Made by a program: the position numbers and the translations under genes
DNA from: Arthrobacter sp. M4
Lineage (GTDB): Bacteria > Actinomycetota > Actinomycetes > Actinomycetales > Micrococcaceae
Direction: 5' to 3'
DNA length: 64,000 nt
Assembly (NCBI RefSeq): GCF_020251205.1
Contig: NZ_JAIWYX010000003.1
Coordinates: 62,001 to 126,000, forward strand
The notes under the pieces: model-generated
Databases searched by the model: none
What the model was told of the DNA's origin: nothing
The model's input: only the letters and a program-made list of their open reading frames with translations
Shown here: positions 35,411-44,946 of the stretch, piece after piece
How positions within the stretch are numbered: position 1 is the stretch's first letter
How the letters are laid out: each line of letters starts with the position of its first letter

Positions 35411-36415
35411 TTGGACCAAGCACTTGCAGTAGAAACGGTACGTGGCGCACTGGGGCAATATGCGCTTCCAGAAAACACGCCGATTGAGTTCGTCAAGTAC
35501 CGCGAGAACTACGTATTCCGAATTCGTCCCGAGGGGCGAACCTCGTACGCCGTTCGACTTCATCGGGCGGGATACCGCTCTGATTCGGAAGTCAAGAGCG
35601 AGCTTGAGTTTCTCAGGGCACTTAGGGCACGGGGCGTGGATGTCCCCGAGGTGCTTCCGACGGCGGATGGGGACCTACTCTGCCTCACCAAGGGAAGCGA
35701 TGGGATTACGTATCAGATCGATGCCCTGGTTTGGGCCGAAGGGGCAGCGCCCTTAGGGGACATTGTGGAGGCATTTGAAGGAACTGCCCGCCTCAGCCCG
35801 GAGACCTTTCACGAACTCGGGCTGTTGGCCGCAACGCTCCACAACGAGGCAGCGGCCATCGGCGTCGTAGAAGGTTTTGACCGTCAGGCATGGGACGACG
35901 AAGGCCTGGTTGGGGAAGGGGCCCTGTGGGGTGATCCGTGCAGCATCAGCGAGCTTTCAGTGCAGGAAGTCGCGCTGCTGAACGATGTCAAGGTCGCACT
36001 GAAGCATGAGCTTGCGTCCTTCGGCAGGAGCGCTGACCGGTATGGCGTTATTCATGCGGATTTCACACCGGAAAACATTCTGGTCCGCGGCGAGGAGTGC
36101 ATCCTTATCGACTTTGACGATTTTGGCGAGGGCTGGCACTTGTTTGACCTGGCCACCTTAATGTTCTTCTACTTGCCCCACCCGGATTATCGCGAATATC
36201 AGCGCAGCGCCTTCGAGGGGTATCGCTCAGCCAGGCCGCTGCCGGAGGAGCACCTGAAGACGTGGGACGCCATGCTGCTCGCACGCGCTTTGACGTATAT
36301 GGGCTGGGCATCAACCCGACGTGGGGACGACGCGGCAGAATTCGTCGTCAGCCACGTCGTCCCCCTGGTCCTGGACATGGCGAGGAACTATTCCCGGCTT
36401 TCGGCGGCCCATTAG
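35411..36415 (+). CDS. APH-fold kinase (aminoglycoside phosphotransferase family), putative amino-alcohol kinase
   Basis: 334 residues from TTG 35411 (GGGAGA upstream). Protein-kinase-like fold: an N-lobe with YVFRIRPEG and YAVRLHRAGY (phosphate-binding region), the catalytic loop VIHADFTPENILV and the metal aspartate in CILIDFDDFGEGW. These are APH/choline-kinase motifs, also seen in hydroxylysine kinase and in bacterial amino-alcohol kinases. The next gene encodes an ETNPPL/AGXT2L-like phospho-lyase, so the substrate is probably an amino alcohol whose phosphate ester is then eliminated. A resistance role is less likely. Confidence 0.8.
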   Translation: MDQALAVETVRGALGQYALPENTPIEFVKYRENYVFRIRPEGRTSYAVRLHRAGYRSDSEVKSELEFLRALRARGVDVPEVLPTADGDLLCLTKGSDGITYQIDALVWAEGAAPLGDIVEAFEGTARLSPETFHELGLLAATLHNEAAAIGVVEGFDRQAWDDEGLVGEGALWGDPCSISELSVQEVALLNDVKVALKHELASFGRSADRYGVIHADFTPENILVRGEECILIDFDDFGEGWHLFDLATLMFFYLPHPDYREYQRSAFEGYRSARPLPEEHLKTWDAMLLARALTYMGWASTRRGDDAAEFVVSHVVPLVLDMARNYSRLSAAH

Positions 36416-36545
36416 CCCGCCTTCCACACCATCACCGGCGTCGTCCATTGCCCGGGCGCCTTAACCAAGAGCCGGCGCATTCTGCGCCCAGTCATCCACT
36501 GCAATTGCCGGGCCTCATTTGTGATGCCCAAAAACGGAGAGATAC

Positions 36546-37871
36546 ATGCCTAACACACAGAATCCACGTTCCCGCCCCAAGCAGGGTAAAGGCTCTGCCT
36601 CCGGGCTGCTGGCCCGAAGGCGACAGACACTCGGCGTCCATTCCCCGTTGTTCTATGATGAGCCAATCGCCTTGGTATCCGGGGAAGGCGTGTGGGTGAC
36701 GGATGTAGACGGCCGGACGTACCTGGATGCGTACAACAACGTGCCCCACGTGGGGCACTGCAACCCCGTCGTTGTAGAGGCCATTTGCGCCCAAGCGTCA
36801 CAACTGAACATCCACACCCGCTACCTGAACAGCCAGGTGATCGATTATGCCGAGGAACTCGTGGCGACCTTCGGCGCGGGACTGGATAAGGTTTCGTTCA
36901 CCAACAGCGGGTCCGAGGCCAACGACCTTGCCTTCAGGATTGCCAACCAGCGCACCGGGAACACCGGCATCATTGTGTCCGACTTCAGCTACCACGGAAA
37001 CACGTCCCTCCTGGCGGATGTGACCACGGCTTTGCCGACCAGGAACGGACTGTCGGATAATGTCCGGGCCATCCGCATCCCCGACCTGGATGCCGCCGGC
37101 AACGACCTCTCTTCGGCGCTGCTGTTCGAGAAGGGCATCCGCGAACTAGATGCTGCCATTGAATCCCTGAACAATGAGGGCTTCGGGGTGTCCGCATTCC
37201 TGTTCGACCCGCTGTTTTCGACTGAGGGACTCTGCAGGCTTCCGGACGGCTATCTCCAGGCCCTTCAGCAGCGTATCCACGCGGCGGGCGGCCTGGTGAT
37301 TTCGGACGAAGTGCAGTCAGGGTTTGGCCGCACGGGTGAGGCGATGTGGGGCCACGAGCTGTCCGGCCTGACGCCGGACATTGTCACGATGGGTAAGCCA
37401 ATGGGCAACGGTCACCCGATCGGCGGCGTGGTCACCCGGGCCGAGTTGCTGGACGAGTTTGGCGCCGCCAACCTCTACTTCAACACCTTCGCCGGGAATC
37501 CCGTCTCGGCCGCCGCGGGCCGGGCCGTCCTGCAGGTCATGAATGACGAAGACCTGATGGCGAACGCCCAAAGCACCGGCAGTGGTCTCAAAGACGGACT
37601 GGAACAGCTGGCCGCCCGCTTCGACTTTGTTAGTGCCGTGAAGGGCCGGGGCCTGTTCTTCGGAATTGAGCTGCTCTCGGATCCGAAAACCGGTTTGTCC
37701 GCCCCGGCAGTCACCAAGAAGCTCGTGGAAAACATGAAGTCCAACAACATCCTGATCAGCAAAGTGGGCCGGCACGAAACCGTGCTCAAGATGCGGCCCC
37801 CCCTCGTCTTCAACAAATCCCACGCAGAACTCCTGCTGGAGGGGCTGGAAGCCAGCCTCAACAACATCTAA
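36546..37871 (+). CDS. Class III PLP enzyme of the amino-alcohol phosphate phospho-lyase type
   Basis: 441 residues, ATG with GGAGAG upstream. Fold-type I, class III. Sequence patterns are those of human ETNPPL/PHYKPL rather than of ordinary transaminases: YLDAYNNVPHVGHCNP at about 58-73, FTNSGSEANDLAFR, DEVQSGFGRTGE and, around the Schiff-base lysine, DIVTMGKPMGNGHPIGG; it also ends with LKMRPPLVFNK. ETNPPL-type enzymes convert phosphoethanolamine to acetaldehyde, ammonia and phosphate; related bacterial activities act on aminopropanol phosphate or phosphohydroxylysine. Together with the kinase this gives a two-step deamination. The exact substrate is not decidable from sequence. Confidence 0.85.
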   Translation: MPNTQNPRSRPKQGKGSASGLLARRRQTLGVHSPLFYDEPIALVSGEGVWVTDVDGRTYLDAYNNVPHVGHCNPVVVEAICAQASQLNIHTRYLNSQVIDYAEELVATFGAGLDKVSFTNSGSEANDLAFRIANQRTGNTGIIVSDFSYHGNTSLLADVTTALPTRNGLSDNVRAIRIPDLDAAGNDLSSALLFEKGIRELDAAIESLNNEGFGVSAFLFDPLFSTEGLCRLPDGYLQALQQRIHAAGGLVISDEVQSGFGRTGEAMWGHELSGLTPDIVTMGKPMGNGHPIGGVVTRAELLDEFGAANLYFNTFAGNPVSAAAGRAVLQVMNDEDLMANAQSTGSGLKDGLEQLAARFDFVSAVKGRGLFFGIELLSDPKTGLSAPAVTKKLVENMKSNNILISKVGRHETVLKMRPPLVFNKSHAELLLEGLEASLNNI

Positions 37872-37909
37872 AGCACCAATGTCGAGAACAACTTTTTGAT
37901 CGGAAGAAC

Positions 37910-38680
37910 ATGAATCCCTCGCAAAACAAACCCCAAAGGGTCGTCATCACCGGCGGCGCATCAGGCATCGGGCTTGCTACCGCCCAGGCCTTCTTGGACG
38001 AGGGCGCAAGAGTGGGCATCATTAGCCGTTCTCCGCAAAGCTTGGACAAGGCCCTCCACGGACCACTCTCCCAGTACCAGGATGGCAGATGCCACGGAAT
38101 TGTGGCTGACGTTGCCGACGAAGCAGCCATGGCCAATGCCTTCAAGGAATTCGACACCCTGCTTCAGGGCATAGACACAGTCGTTGCCAGCGCCGGGATA
38201 GAGGGCGAGATGGGCAACGCCGTGCAGGACGTGACGTCCAAGGATTTCCTCAGGGTCCTGGAAGTCAACGTGCTGGGTGTATTTCACGCCGTGAAGCACG
38301 CCCTGCCCTTCCTCGCGGAACAGCAGCACGCCTCGATCACCATCATCGGATCCGATTCAGGTTTCGTCGCGGTTCCAGGAATGCTGGCCTACAACGCCTC
38401 CAAGGGGGCGCTGGTACAGCTCACCAGGGCCCTGTCCTTCGAACTCTTCGAAGCGCACGGGATCCGGGTCAACAGCGTCTGCCCGTCCATCGTGGATACG
38501 CCGATGGCCAGGCGCGGCCTGGGTGTCGAGAGCTTCGACGACGCGGAATTCCCCGTAAACACACCCAGTGACATCGCCGGGACAGTCCTCTTCCTTTCCG
38601 GCGAAGGCTCCCGTGCCATCAACGGGGCCAATATCCTCTCGGACTTCGGCTATTCGGCCAGGTCCTCCTTTCCCGCCTGA
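37910..38680 (+). CDS. Short-chain dehydrogenase/reductase
   Basis: 256 residues. TGGASGIGLAT nucleotide loop, VVASAGIEG in the NNAG position, serine in IIGSDSG, and YNASKGA: complete SDR. Third gene of the putative amino-alcohol operon, 39 bp after the phospho-lyase. It may reduce or oxidise the carbonyl product, or deal with a related amino diol. Confidence 0.88.
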   Translation: MNPSQNKPQRVVITGGASGIGLATAQAFLDEGARVGIISRSPQSLDKALHGPLSQYQDGRCHGIVADVADEAAMANAFKEFDTLLQGIDTVVASAGIEGEMGNAVQDVTSKDFLRVLEVNVLGVFHAVKHALPFLAEQQHASITIIGSDSGFVAVPGMLAYNASKGALVQLTRALSFELFEAHGIRVNSVCPSIVDTPMARRGLGVESFDDAEFPVNTPSDIAGTVLFLSGEGSRAINGANILSDFGYSARSSFPA

Positions 38681-38746
38681 TCACTGCCCGGGCACAGTCC
38701 CTGGCCCCTGCACCGACGCAAAGGCCAGTCAGAAAGAGAGTTACCC

Positions 38747-40255
38747 ATGATCAATCAACTTCAGGAGCAGGTACCTGCCGGTGCGGACAAACTCTCCAGG
38801 GACTCCCTGGGTGTTTTCGGCGTCGTCTTCCTGGTCCTTGCAGCCGTCGCCCCACTGACGGGAATCATTGTCATCACGGCCCTTGGCCTGGCACTCGGCA
38901 ACGGCGCCGGAATGGTCGGTTCCTTCATTATCATCACCGCAATACTGCTGCTCTTCGGCGTCGGCTACGCCCAGATGTCCAAGCTGCTCGTCAGCGCGGG
39001 CGGGTTTTACGCCGTCGTCCTCAAGGGCCTCGGCAAAGCAGCCGCGCTGGTAGCAGCGCTGATCGCAGTGCTCGGCTACAACTGCTTCGTAGCAGGAGCG
39101 ATCGGGACAATGGGCTTCTTCATGCAGACCGTGATCGCGCAGCTCACCGGGCTGGACATTCACTGGTTTATTTGGAGCCTGGTGGCAGTGACCGCCGCCT
39201 TCCTGCTGAGCCGCCAAGGCATCGACTTCAGCGCCAAGGTCCTTGGGGTTGGGCTGATCCTGGAGATATCCATCCTGGTGATCTTCGATATCGCTGTCCT
39301 GGTCCGCGACGGCTACACGCTCGACGTCTTCAACCCCGGCGTCGTGTTCTCCGGCGCAGCGGGCATCGGACTCCTCTTCGCCGCCAACGCCTTCGTTGGG
39401 GTGGAAGCCACCGGCCTGTTCAGCGAGGAGGCCAAGAATCCCCGCCGGACAATCCCAAGGGCAACCTACACAGCGATCGGCTTCATCGGGCTGCTGGCAG
39501 CCGTGACCACGTGGGCGATTGTGAGCGCGCTGGGAACAGCCGAGGCGCAAGGCACCGCCGCCGAACACCTTGCCACCGGCGACCTGATGTTCGTCCTCTC
39601 CACCGATTATCTCGGCGAGGGACTCACCACACTCATGATGATCCTGCTGCTGGTGAGCCTGTTCGCCGCCCTGATGGCCCTGCACAATTCCGCTACCAGG
39701 TACATCTACTCCCTGGGCCGCGCACGAATCCTTACTCCCTGGGTGAGCCGGACCCGGCCCAACGGCGTCCCCCAGCGCGCATCGATGGCGCAATTCACCT
39801 TGGGAACTGTTGTCGCCGGACTGTTCGCTCTGTTCGGCCTGGAACCTCTCACATCCCTTATTCCGAGCATGACGGGTTTCGGCACCCTGGGCATCCTCGC
39901 CCTTCAACTGGTGGCCACCCTGGCGATTGTTGTGCATTTCAGGAGAACCCGGGACCGGCGCCTGTGGAGCACCCTGGTGGCGCCAGGTATTGGCCTGTTG
40001 GGCCTGGGTGCCGTAGTGGCCCTGGCCATCAGCAACTTTTCGGTGCTGGCCGGCTCGGACGCACCAGTGATCACCATGCTGCCCTGGCTCCTGGCCGCGG
40101 CGGTTGTCGGCGGCCTGATCCTCGCCCAGTACCTTCGCAAAAGCAAGCCCGAGATCTATGCGGGCCTGGCCGAGGACCTCGAAAGGATGCCGCTGGAGAA
40201 CGGTGATACTAGGGCAGCTCCGGAAGAACCGACATTTAACGTAACTCGTGTATAA
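38747..40255 (+). CDS. APC-family amino acid/amine permease
   Basis: 502 residues with about 12 hydrophobic helices. Family marks: the N-terminal VFLVLAAVAPLTGI turn region and LFAANAFVGVEATGLFSEEAKNP, the conserved loop before the sixth helix. Imports amino acids or amines with protons or by exchange. It closes the kinase/phospho-lyase operon and is the likely uptake system for its substrate. Ends in a short acidic cytoplasmic tail. Confidence 0.88.
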   Translation: MINQLQEQVPAGADKLSRDSLGVFGVVFLVLAAVAPLTGIIVITALGLALGNGAGMVGSFIIITAILLLFGVGYAQMSKLLVSAGGFYAVVLKGLGKAAALVAALIAVLGYNCFVAGAIGTMGFFMQTVIAQLTGLDIHWFIWSLVAVTAAFLLSRQGIDFSAKVLGVGLILEISILVIFDIAVLVRDGYTLDVFNPGVVFSGAAGIGLLFAANAFVGVEATGLFSEEAKNPRRTIPRATYTAIGFIGLLAAVTTWAIVSALGTAEAQGTAAEHLATGDLMFVLSTDYLGEGLTTLMMILLLVSLFAALMALHNSATRYIYSLGRARILTPWVSRTRPNGVPQRASMAQFTLGTVVAGLFALFGLEPLTSLIPSMTGFGTLGILALQLVATLAIVVHFRRTRDRRLWSTLVAPGIGLLGLGAVVALAISNFSVLAGSDAPVITMLPWLLAAAVVGGLILAQYLRKSKPEIYAGLAEDLERMPLENGDTRAAPEEPTFNVTRV

Positions 40256-40329
40256 CCCCCACCTCGGCGGCCATGTCCTGACGAACAAAGTTGATCTGAT
40301 AGTCACCAAGGCGGGAAGAGGGATACGCG

Positions 40330-40587
40330 ATGTGGACCGTGAATGGAGCTGATGGGCGGGAAGGTATAGTCGCGCTAGTGCCGGGCAATTACGCCGACTT
40401 GGCGATCCTGGACCGAAACTCCATCACTTGCAATATCGATGAATTGTCTGAAAATCGCGTCCTGCGGACGCATGTCGGGGGTCGCATCGTCCACGACGCC
40501 GGATGGGAGCCTGCTGCCGCAGCGGGATCTGGAGCCTCAGCCAGCGGTTGCATTACCGGCGTCGAAAATCCGTGGGAAAGATCTTGA
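40330..40587 (+). pseudogene. Amidohydrolase C-terminal fragment
   Basis: The phrase GIVALVPGNYADLAILDRNS followed by VLRTHVGGRIVHDAG is the usual end of YtcJ-type or related amidohydrolases (SLxPGKxADLAVLD ... T.V.G.VVY). Nothing of the catalytic barrel precedes it. ATG at 40330 is only the first methionine in the open frame. Confidence 0.65.
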
Positions 40588-41215
40588 ACTATATACGTGA
40601 GACGCAAGCATTCGCCGGTTCCGATAACAGCAAGAGCAATTCCTCCGAAGGTTTCTGGCCAGAAAAAGCCTCGAAAGAAATCCGTTGTGTTCAGGACTGG
40701 GCTTCCCTCGGCAGGAAGCATGTCAAGGTCATATGCGGAGGCCGGCTAAAGAAGGAAGGCAAAGTGGAAATCGTAAGTCAGGATTCCGGGAATATTTTGT
40801 TTGGGGAGTTCCGGGCCTGATCCACGAATGTCTTTTTTGAGGTGGCCGAATGATATGAATTGCACGTAAAGCGTCATACAGTTGAATCGGGTTATAGTCA
40901 CTTCTGCCCTTTGTGAAGGCCCATAATGCGTCAAGATAAGCGTGGACGCACTTCGGATATAAGTCAGGGGGCGAAATAGGAGCTGGCCGAAGATGGGCCG
41001 CCCACGGCTTTTCAAGAAGACTTACGGCAGCCTGCGCTTCTGGATCCTTGGCAACTCTCTCCGGACTATCTAAACGAAATATTTCAAACCTCTCGGGACA
41101 GGCTTTCGAGCGAACAAGAATCAATTGCATTATCGACAATAGGCGAATTTGCGTCTATTAGTTCATCGCCTGGGCACCACCTCTATTTTCTGCTAATCAC
41201 CCTGAAGGACTCCTC
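40588..41215. other. 628-bp AT-richer gap
   Basis: Base composition drops in AT content contrast to the neighbours: runs such as AATATTTCAAA appear, and codon bias is lost. Promoters for the ABC operon at 41216 should lie near its end. Apart from the doubtful (-) ORF listed separately I see no gene. Confidence 0.4.
40729..41139 (-). CDS. Doubtful hypothetical protein
   Basis: A 136-codon frame with no recognised domain. The first ~115 residues read like a protein (CPERFEIFRLDSPERVAKD, YLDALWAFTKGRSDYNP), but third-position G/C bias is weak and no clear ribosome site is seen, in contrast to neighbouring genes. Either a transferred gene or chance. Confidence 0.25.
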   Translation of the reverse strand: MSIMQLILVRSKACPERFEIFRLDSPERVAKDPEAQAAVSLLEKPWAAHLRPAPISPPDLYPKCVHAYLDALWAFTKGRSDYNPIQLYDALRAIHIIRPPQKRHSWIRPGTPQTKYSRNPDLRFPLCLPSLAGLRI

Positions 41216-42208
41216 ATGAAACTACGCTCCATTTCATTCGCGGCGGCGATACTGGCCACCGCAACCGCTCTCGCGGGCTGCGGAACAATCAATGACGGGA
41301 CCACGCATCCTGCCGCGACCGGTTCAACAAAAGAAGTGAAGAAGATTCTTTTCGACTACCCCTTCACAGCCCTACCGGTATATGCGGCCGTCGTGAAGCA
41401 CGCCCAGGAAGAGGCGGCAAAACAGCATGTGACACTTGAGCTGACAAACGACAACATGGACCTCACGCAGCAAGTTACCAACCTGACAACCTACCTCAAC
41501 AAAGATCTCGACGCAGTGGTCTCGTTCCCGGCGGATGCGGCAAGTTTAGAGAACCTCTCACGCCAATACATCAACTCCGGTAAGTACTGGGTTAGCTATG
41601 CGAACTCAATGAGCACCCAAAGCGCGCTGCTCGGGCTCAGCGCCCACCAGTCAGGTCTCGCGCTCGGCGAGCACGCCGGCAAATGGATTACCGACAATCT
41701 CGGGGGCACGGGCAAAGTACTCATTGTCTCCGACACTACGATGAGATTCTCTTCCGAGCGGACCCAGGGGATGGTAGATGGGCTTAAAGCAAGCGCTCCG
41801 AATGCTGTCATCGTTTCACAGCAAGCAGGCGTGACTCCCCAACAGGGCCTATCCGTCACGACGTCTGTGCTCTCCCAATACCCAGACCTGAACGTCGTTC
41901 TGACAACTGCAGGAGATGCCGCGCAGGGCGCGTATCAAGCGCTGACCACTGCGGGACGGGATCCGAAGGATCCCAGAACCTACGTAGGAGGACTAGACGG
42001 CAATGCCTACGGACTCCAGCGGATGCAGGAAGGTGCGTTCTTCCGCGCACAGGTGACGCTCTCCGCAGCGGACATCGGCAAAGCGATTGTCGATATTCCG
42101 ATCTCCCTCGGCAAAGGTGATACGAATGCGGGCATCGAGGTGCCGATCACTCTACTCTCCGCGGATACGCCGGACCTGGCCAAGTACATTTCGGAATTCA
42201 GCGGCTAA
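41216..42208 (+). CDS. Sugar-type ABC substrate-binding lipoprotein
   Basis: 330 residues, ATG with GAAGGA upstream. Signal peptide with lipobox LAGC (about 18-21). Type I periplasmic-binding fold of the Peripla_BP_4 group: ILFDYPFTALPVYAAVVKHA, DAVVSFPADAASLENL, KVLIVSDTTM and NVVLTTAGDAAQGAYQA. First gene of an operon with a double-domain ATPase, a permease and an amidohydrolase. The substrate may be an amide, lactam or N-containing ring rather than a sugar. Confidence 0.9.
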   Translation: MKLRSISFAAAILATATALAGCGTINDGTTHPAATGSTKEVKKILFDYPFTALPVYAAVVKHAQEEAAKQHVTLELTNDNMDLTQQVTNLTTYLNKDLDAVVSFPADAASLENLSRQYINSGKYWVSYANSMSTQSALLGLSAHQSGLALGEHAGKWITDNLGGTGKVLIVSDTTMRFSSERTQGMVDGLKASAPNAVIVSQQAGVTPQQGLSVTTSVLSQYPDLNVVLTTAGDAAQGAYQALTTAGRDPKDPRTYVGGLDGNAYGLQRMQEGAFFRAQVTLSAADIGKAIVDIPISLGKGDTNAGIEVPITLLSADTPDLAKYISEFSG

Positions 42209-42253
42209 GCAGGCTCCGAACAGCCGACATACCAGTCCAGGAGAACTCAGACC

Positions 42254-43804
42254 ATGACCGTAAGCCTCACGGATCTAACGAAACGCTACGGCGCCACGAC
42301 AGCCCTCGAAAACGTCAGTCTCACCATCAAATCGGGCACCGTGCACGCCTTGTTGGGACACAACGGTGCGGGGAAGTCGACCTTGATCAAATGCTTGGGC
42401 GGCAGCATCCGGCCGAGCTCAGGGACAATCAGGCTCAACGGCTCTACTCTCGCACACCTCAGCCCGCGAAGCGCGATCGATGCCGGCATTTCCATCATCT
42501 ACCAGCATCTTGGCCTGATTGACCACCTGACAGTGGCGGAGAACATGTTTCTGGGCACGGAGTTGACTTCCGGACCGTTCGTAAAGTCACGCAAACAGGT
42601 AGCTATCGCGGCGAAGTCCTTGGCCCGAATAGGCTCCAGGATCGATCCCTCGACGCCGATTGCAGAATTGTCGAGCGGCCAGCGCCAAATGGTCGCCATC
42701 GCCAAAGCAATTCAGCGAGACGCGCAACTCCTCGTACTCGACGAGCCCACAGCAGCCCTTTCGCCGGTCGAGGCAAGAGCCTTAGGCGCTCTGGTTGGAC
42801 GCCTGCGTTCAGAAGGTCTGGCGATTCTGTATGTCACGCACCTCCTGAACGAGGTCATGGCTCTGGCAGACGAAGTCACTGTGCTTCGTAACGGTCAAGC
42901 GGTGTGGGCGTCAGACATGCGGACCGTTGAAAAGGCGGACCTCGTCCGTGTCATCAGCGAAAGCTCGGACACCGCACCCCGAGATACGCATGTGATCGAC
43001 CGCTCCGGAAAACCAGCGCTTGCAGTGACATCCATCGATACGCGCGCTGACGTCGATAGTCTTGGGGCAGAGAAGTCCACGTCCCTCCCGATTGAGGTCT
43101 ACCCTGGTGAGATTGTCGGCCTCTATGGTCTGATTGGATCCGGGCGGACCCGCCTGCTGGAATCGCTGTACGGCGCGCGCACGGACTCCCGGGTTCAATT
43201 TGAATTGAACGGGTTGGGTGCTACCGCCCAGGCTCCTCGGGACGCACTTGCCAAAGGAATTGCGTTAGTTCCTGCTGACCGCCATAAGCAGGGACTCTTT
43301 CTGAGTCTCCCGGCTCAGGAGAATACAGTCACGAGCGTGATGTCCCTGCTCTCGCGTACAGGGTTTAGACATGTCGCTCGGGAACGTGACGTCTTCAACG
43401 ATGTCGCAAACCTGATGTCCCTTAGACCGCACAACGGCAGCCTCGCCGCAGACCGGTTCTCGGGAGGCAATCAGCAGAAGCTTCTCATCTCGCGCTGGGT
43501 CAACCAGGCTTCCAAGGCACAAGTCCTCCTCGTTGATGACCCGACGCAGGGTGTGGACGTCGGAGCGCGCGGAGAGATCTACAGGGTTCTCCGCCAACTC
43601 GCTCGGCTAAAGGGAATGGGCATTCTCTTTTCCACGAACGAACCAGAAGAGATCATGGCTCTCGCCGACCGGTGCGCTGTAATCGAGCGGGGCCGAGTCA
43701 GTCAGGTCATCGACGTTTCCGACACTAATGCAGAAATTCTGCTTTCCACCATCCACCCCACCAATACAAGACCAACACCCTATTCCGAAGGGCAACTCGT
43801 ATGA
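42254..43804 (+). CDS. RbsA-type ABC transporter ATPase (two domains)
   Basis: 516 residues. Domain 1 (about 1-225): Walker A GHNGAGKST, signature LSSGQRQMVAIAK, Walker B LLVLDEPTAALS. Domain 2 (about 255-500): degenerate Walker A GLIGSGRTR, FSGGNQQKLLISRWV, LLVDDPTQGVDVG. The degenerate second Walker A is normal for the RbsA/MglA group. ATG overlaps nothing upstream (45-bp gap), but the stop overlaps the permease ATG (ATGA). Confidence 0.92.
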   Translation: MTVSLTDLTKRYGATTALENVSLTIKSGTVHALLGHNGAGKSTLIKCLGGSIRPSSGTIRLNGSTLAHLSPRSAIDAGISIIYQHLGLIDHLTVAENMFLGTELTSGPFVKSRKQVAIAAKSLARIGSRIDPSTPIAELSSGQRQMVAIAKAIQRDAQLLVLDEPTAALSPVEARALGALVGRLRSEGLAILYVTHLLNEVMALADEVTVLRNGQAVWASDMRTVEKADLVRVISESSDTAPRDTHVIDRSGKPALAVTSIDTRADVDSLGAEKSTSLPIEVYPGEIVGLYGLIGSGRTRLLESLYGARTDSRVQFELNGLGATAQAPRDALAKGIALVPADRHKQGLFLSLPAQENTVTSVMSLLSRTGFRHVARERDVFNDVANLMSLRPHNGSLAADRFSGGNQQKLLISRWVNQASKAQVLLVDDPTQGVDVGARGEIYRVLRQLARLKGMGILFSTNEPEEIMALADRCAVIERGRVSQVIDVSDTNAEILLSTIHPTNTRPTPYSEGQLV

Positions 43805-44838
43805 AGCACCCCCTAGGACATCGAGTCCTGACGTTCCTTGCCGAGAACCCGCTGTTTTTCCTGCTGATCGTAATGATGCTGATCGTTCAGGCCTTGACGG
43901 GAGCGCTGCTCAACCCAGCAAACCTTCGAGGCGTCGGACTCGATGCCGCCATTATCGCGATCGCCGCAGCGCCCGCCGCGATGCTCTTCATCTCGGGGTA
44001 CATCGACTTTTCGATCGGCTCGGTACTGGCGCTGAGCGGCGTCGTTGCCGGCCTCATCATGACGCAAGGCGGGGACCCAGCCATTGCAATCATCTCAGCA
44101 GTGGCCGTCGGTTCACTCGTCGGCCTCATCAACGCACTGTTCACCACTATTTTGGGGCTTTCCGCCTTCGTCACCACTTTGGGGACGATGATCGCTGTTC
44201 GGGGCATCGCCCAGCTGCTGGCCCCGCTGCCGGTAAGCAACTTCGGTTCCTCATTTGGCTACCTCGGAGTTGGAACCGTCGCCAGCGTCCCGCTTGCCAT
44301 CTGGATCGCGGCCGCAGTTCTGATCCTTGCTGCCGTTTTTCTAAGGCGCACAGCACCCGGACGACACGTTTACGCAATCGGCGTCAGCCGCGAAGCTGCC
44401 TACCTTTCCGGAATCAAAGTTCGAACAATCCCGTTCGTGCTTTACATCCTTTCAGGTGCCGCCGCTGGCCTTGCGGGTGCGATCACTGTGGCCAGGCTCA
44501 ACAGCGCACCCGCAGGGCAAATCGGCCAAGGCTTCGAACTGGCCGTCATCACCGCGGTGCTGCTCGGCGGCGTTGCCTTGTCCGGCGGGTCCGGGAATGT
44601 CTTCGGCGTTCTAATCGGAGTCGTCTTTCTCGGCGTCCTGAACAACGGCCTCGTGCTCCTCAACGTGCCGAACTTCTGGCAGAACGTCGCCAGCGGCCTC
44701 GCGCTCGTAGCCGCAATTGCTCTCAGTCTTCTGACCGACAGGATTCGGTACCGGCTCGTCATCATCGAGGCACGCCGCCTCGTCGAGGCCGATTCAGCGA
44801 TGCCAGCCGCAGTCACAGCGGGCTCGGGCGAGCGGTAG
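43801..44838 (+). CDS. Ribose-type ABC transporter permease
   Basis: 345 residues, eight to ten hydrophobic helices, with the family phrases FISGYIDFSIGSVLALSG and YAIGVSREAAYLSGI. Translationally coupled to the ATPase. The transporter is separate from the one at 23.6-26.4 kb; the two permeases are related but clearly distinct. Confidence 0.9.
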   Translation: MKHPLGHRVLTFLAENPLFFLLIVMMLIVQALTGALLNPANLRGVGLDAAIIAIAAAPAAMLFISGYIDFSIGSVLALSGVVAGLIMTQGGDPAIAIISAVAVGSLVGLINALFTTILGLSAFVTTLGTMIAVRGIAQLLAPLPVSNFGSSFGYLGVGTVASVPLAIWIAAAVLILAAVFLRRTAPGRHVYAIGVSREAAYLSGIKVRTIPFVLYILSGAAAGLAGAITVARLNSAPAGQIGQGFELAVITAVLLGGVALSGGSGNVFGVLIGVVFLGVLNNGLVLLNVPNFWQNVASGLALVAAIALSLLTDRIRYRLVIIEARRLVEADSAMPAAVTAGSGER

Positions 44839-44946
44839 CAGACTTCAGCAGACATCCAGACGGTCACCCTTCGACACTCCGATGCCTGCATTCTGGGACA
44901 CATCATCAAAGTATTTCGAGAACCGGAAAGATCAAGGAGAGAAATC

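Noticed and set aside
35293..35487. Short frame beginning in the kinase promoter (contains MWCGSL)
   Set aside because: The only support is the 16-base block shared with 29.1 kb, which is better explained as regulatory DNA; the rest of the two short frames does not match.
38741..40309. 522-codon open frame antisense to the APC permease
   Set aside because: Shadow of a clear membrane transporter gene; low-complexity translation rich in Gln, Glu, Asp and His.
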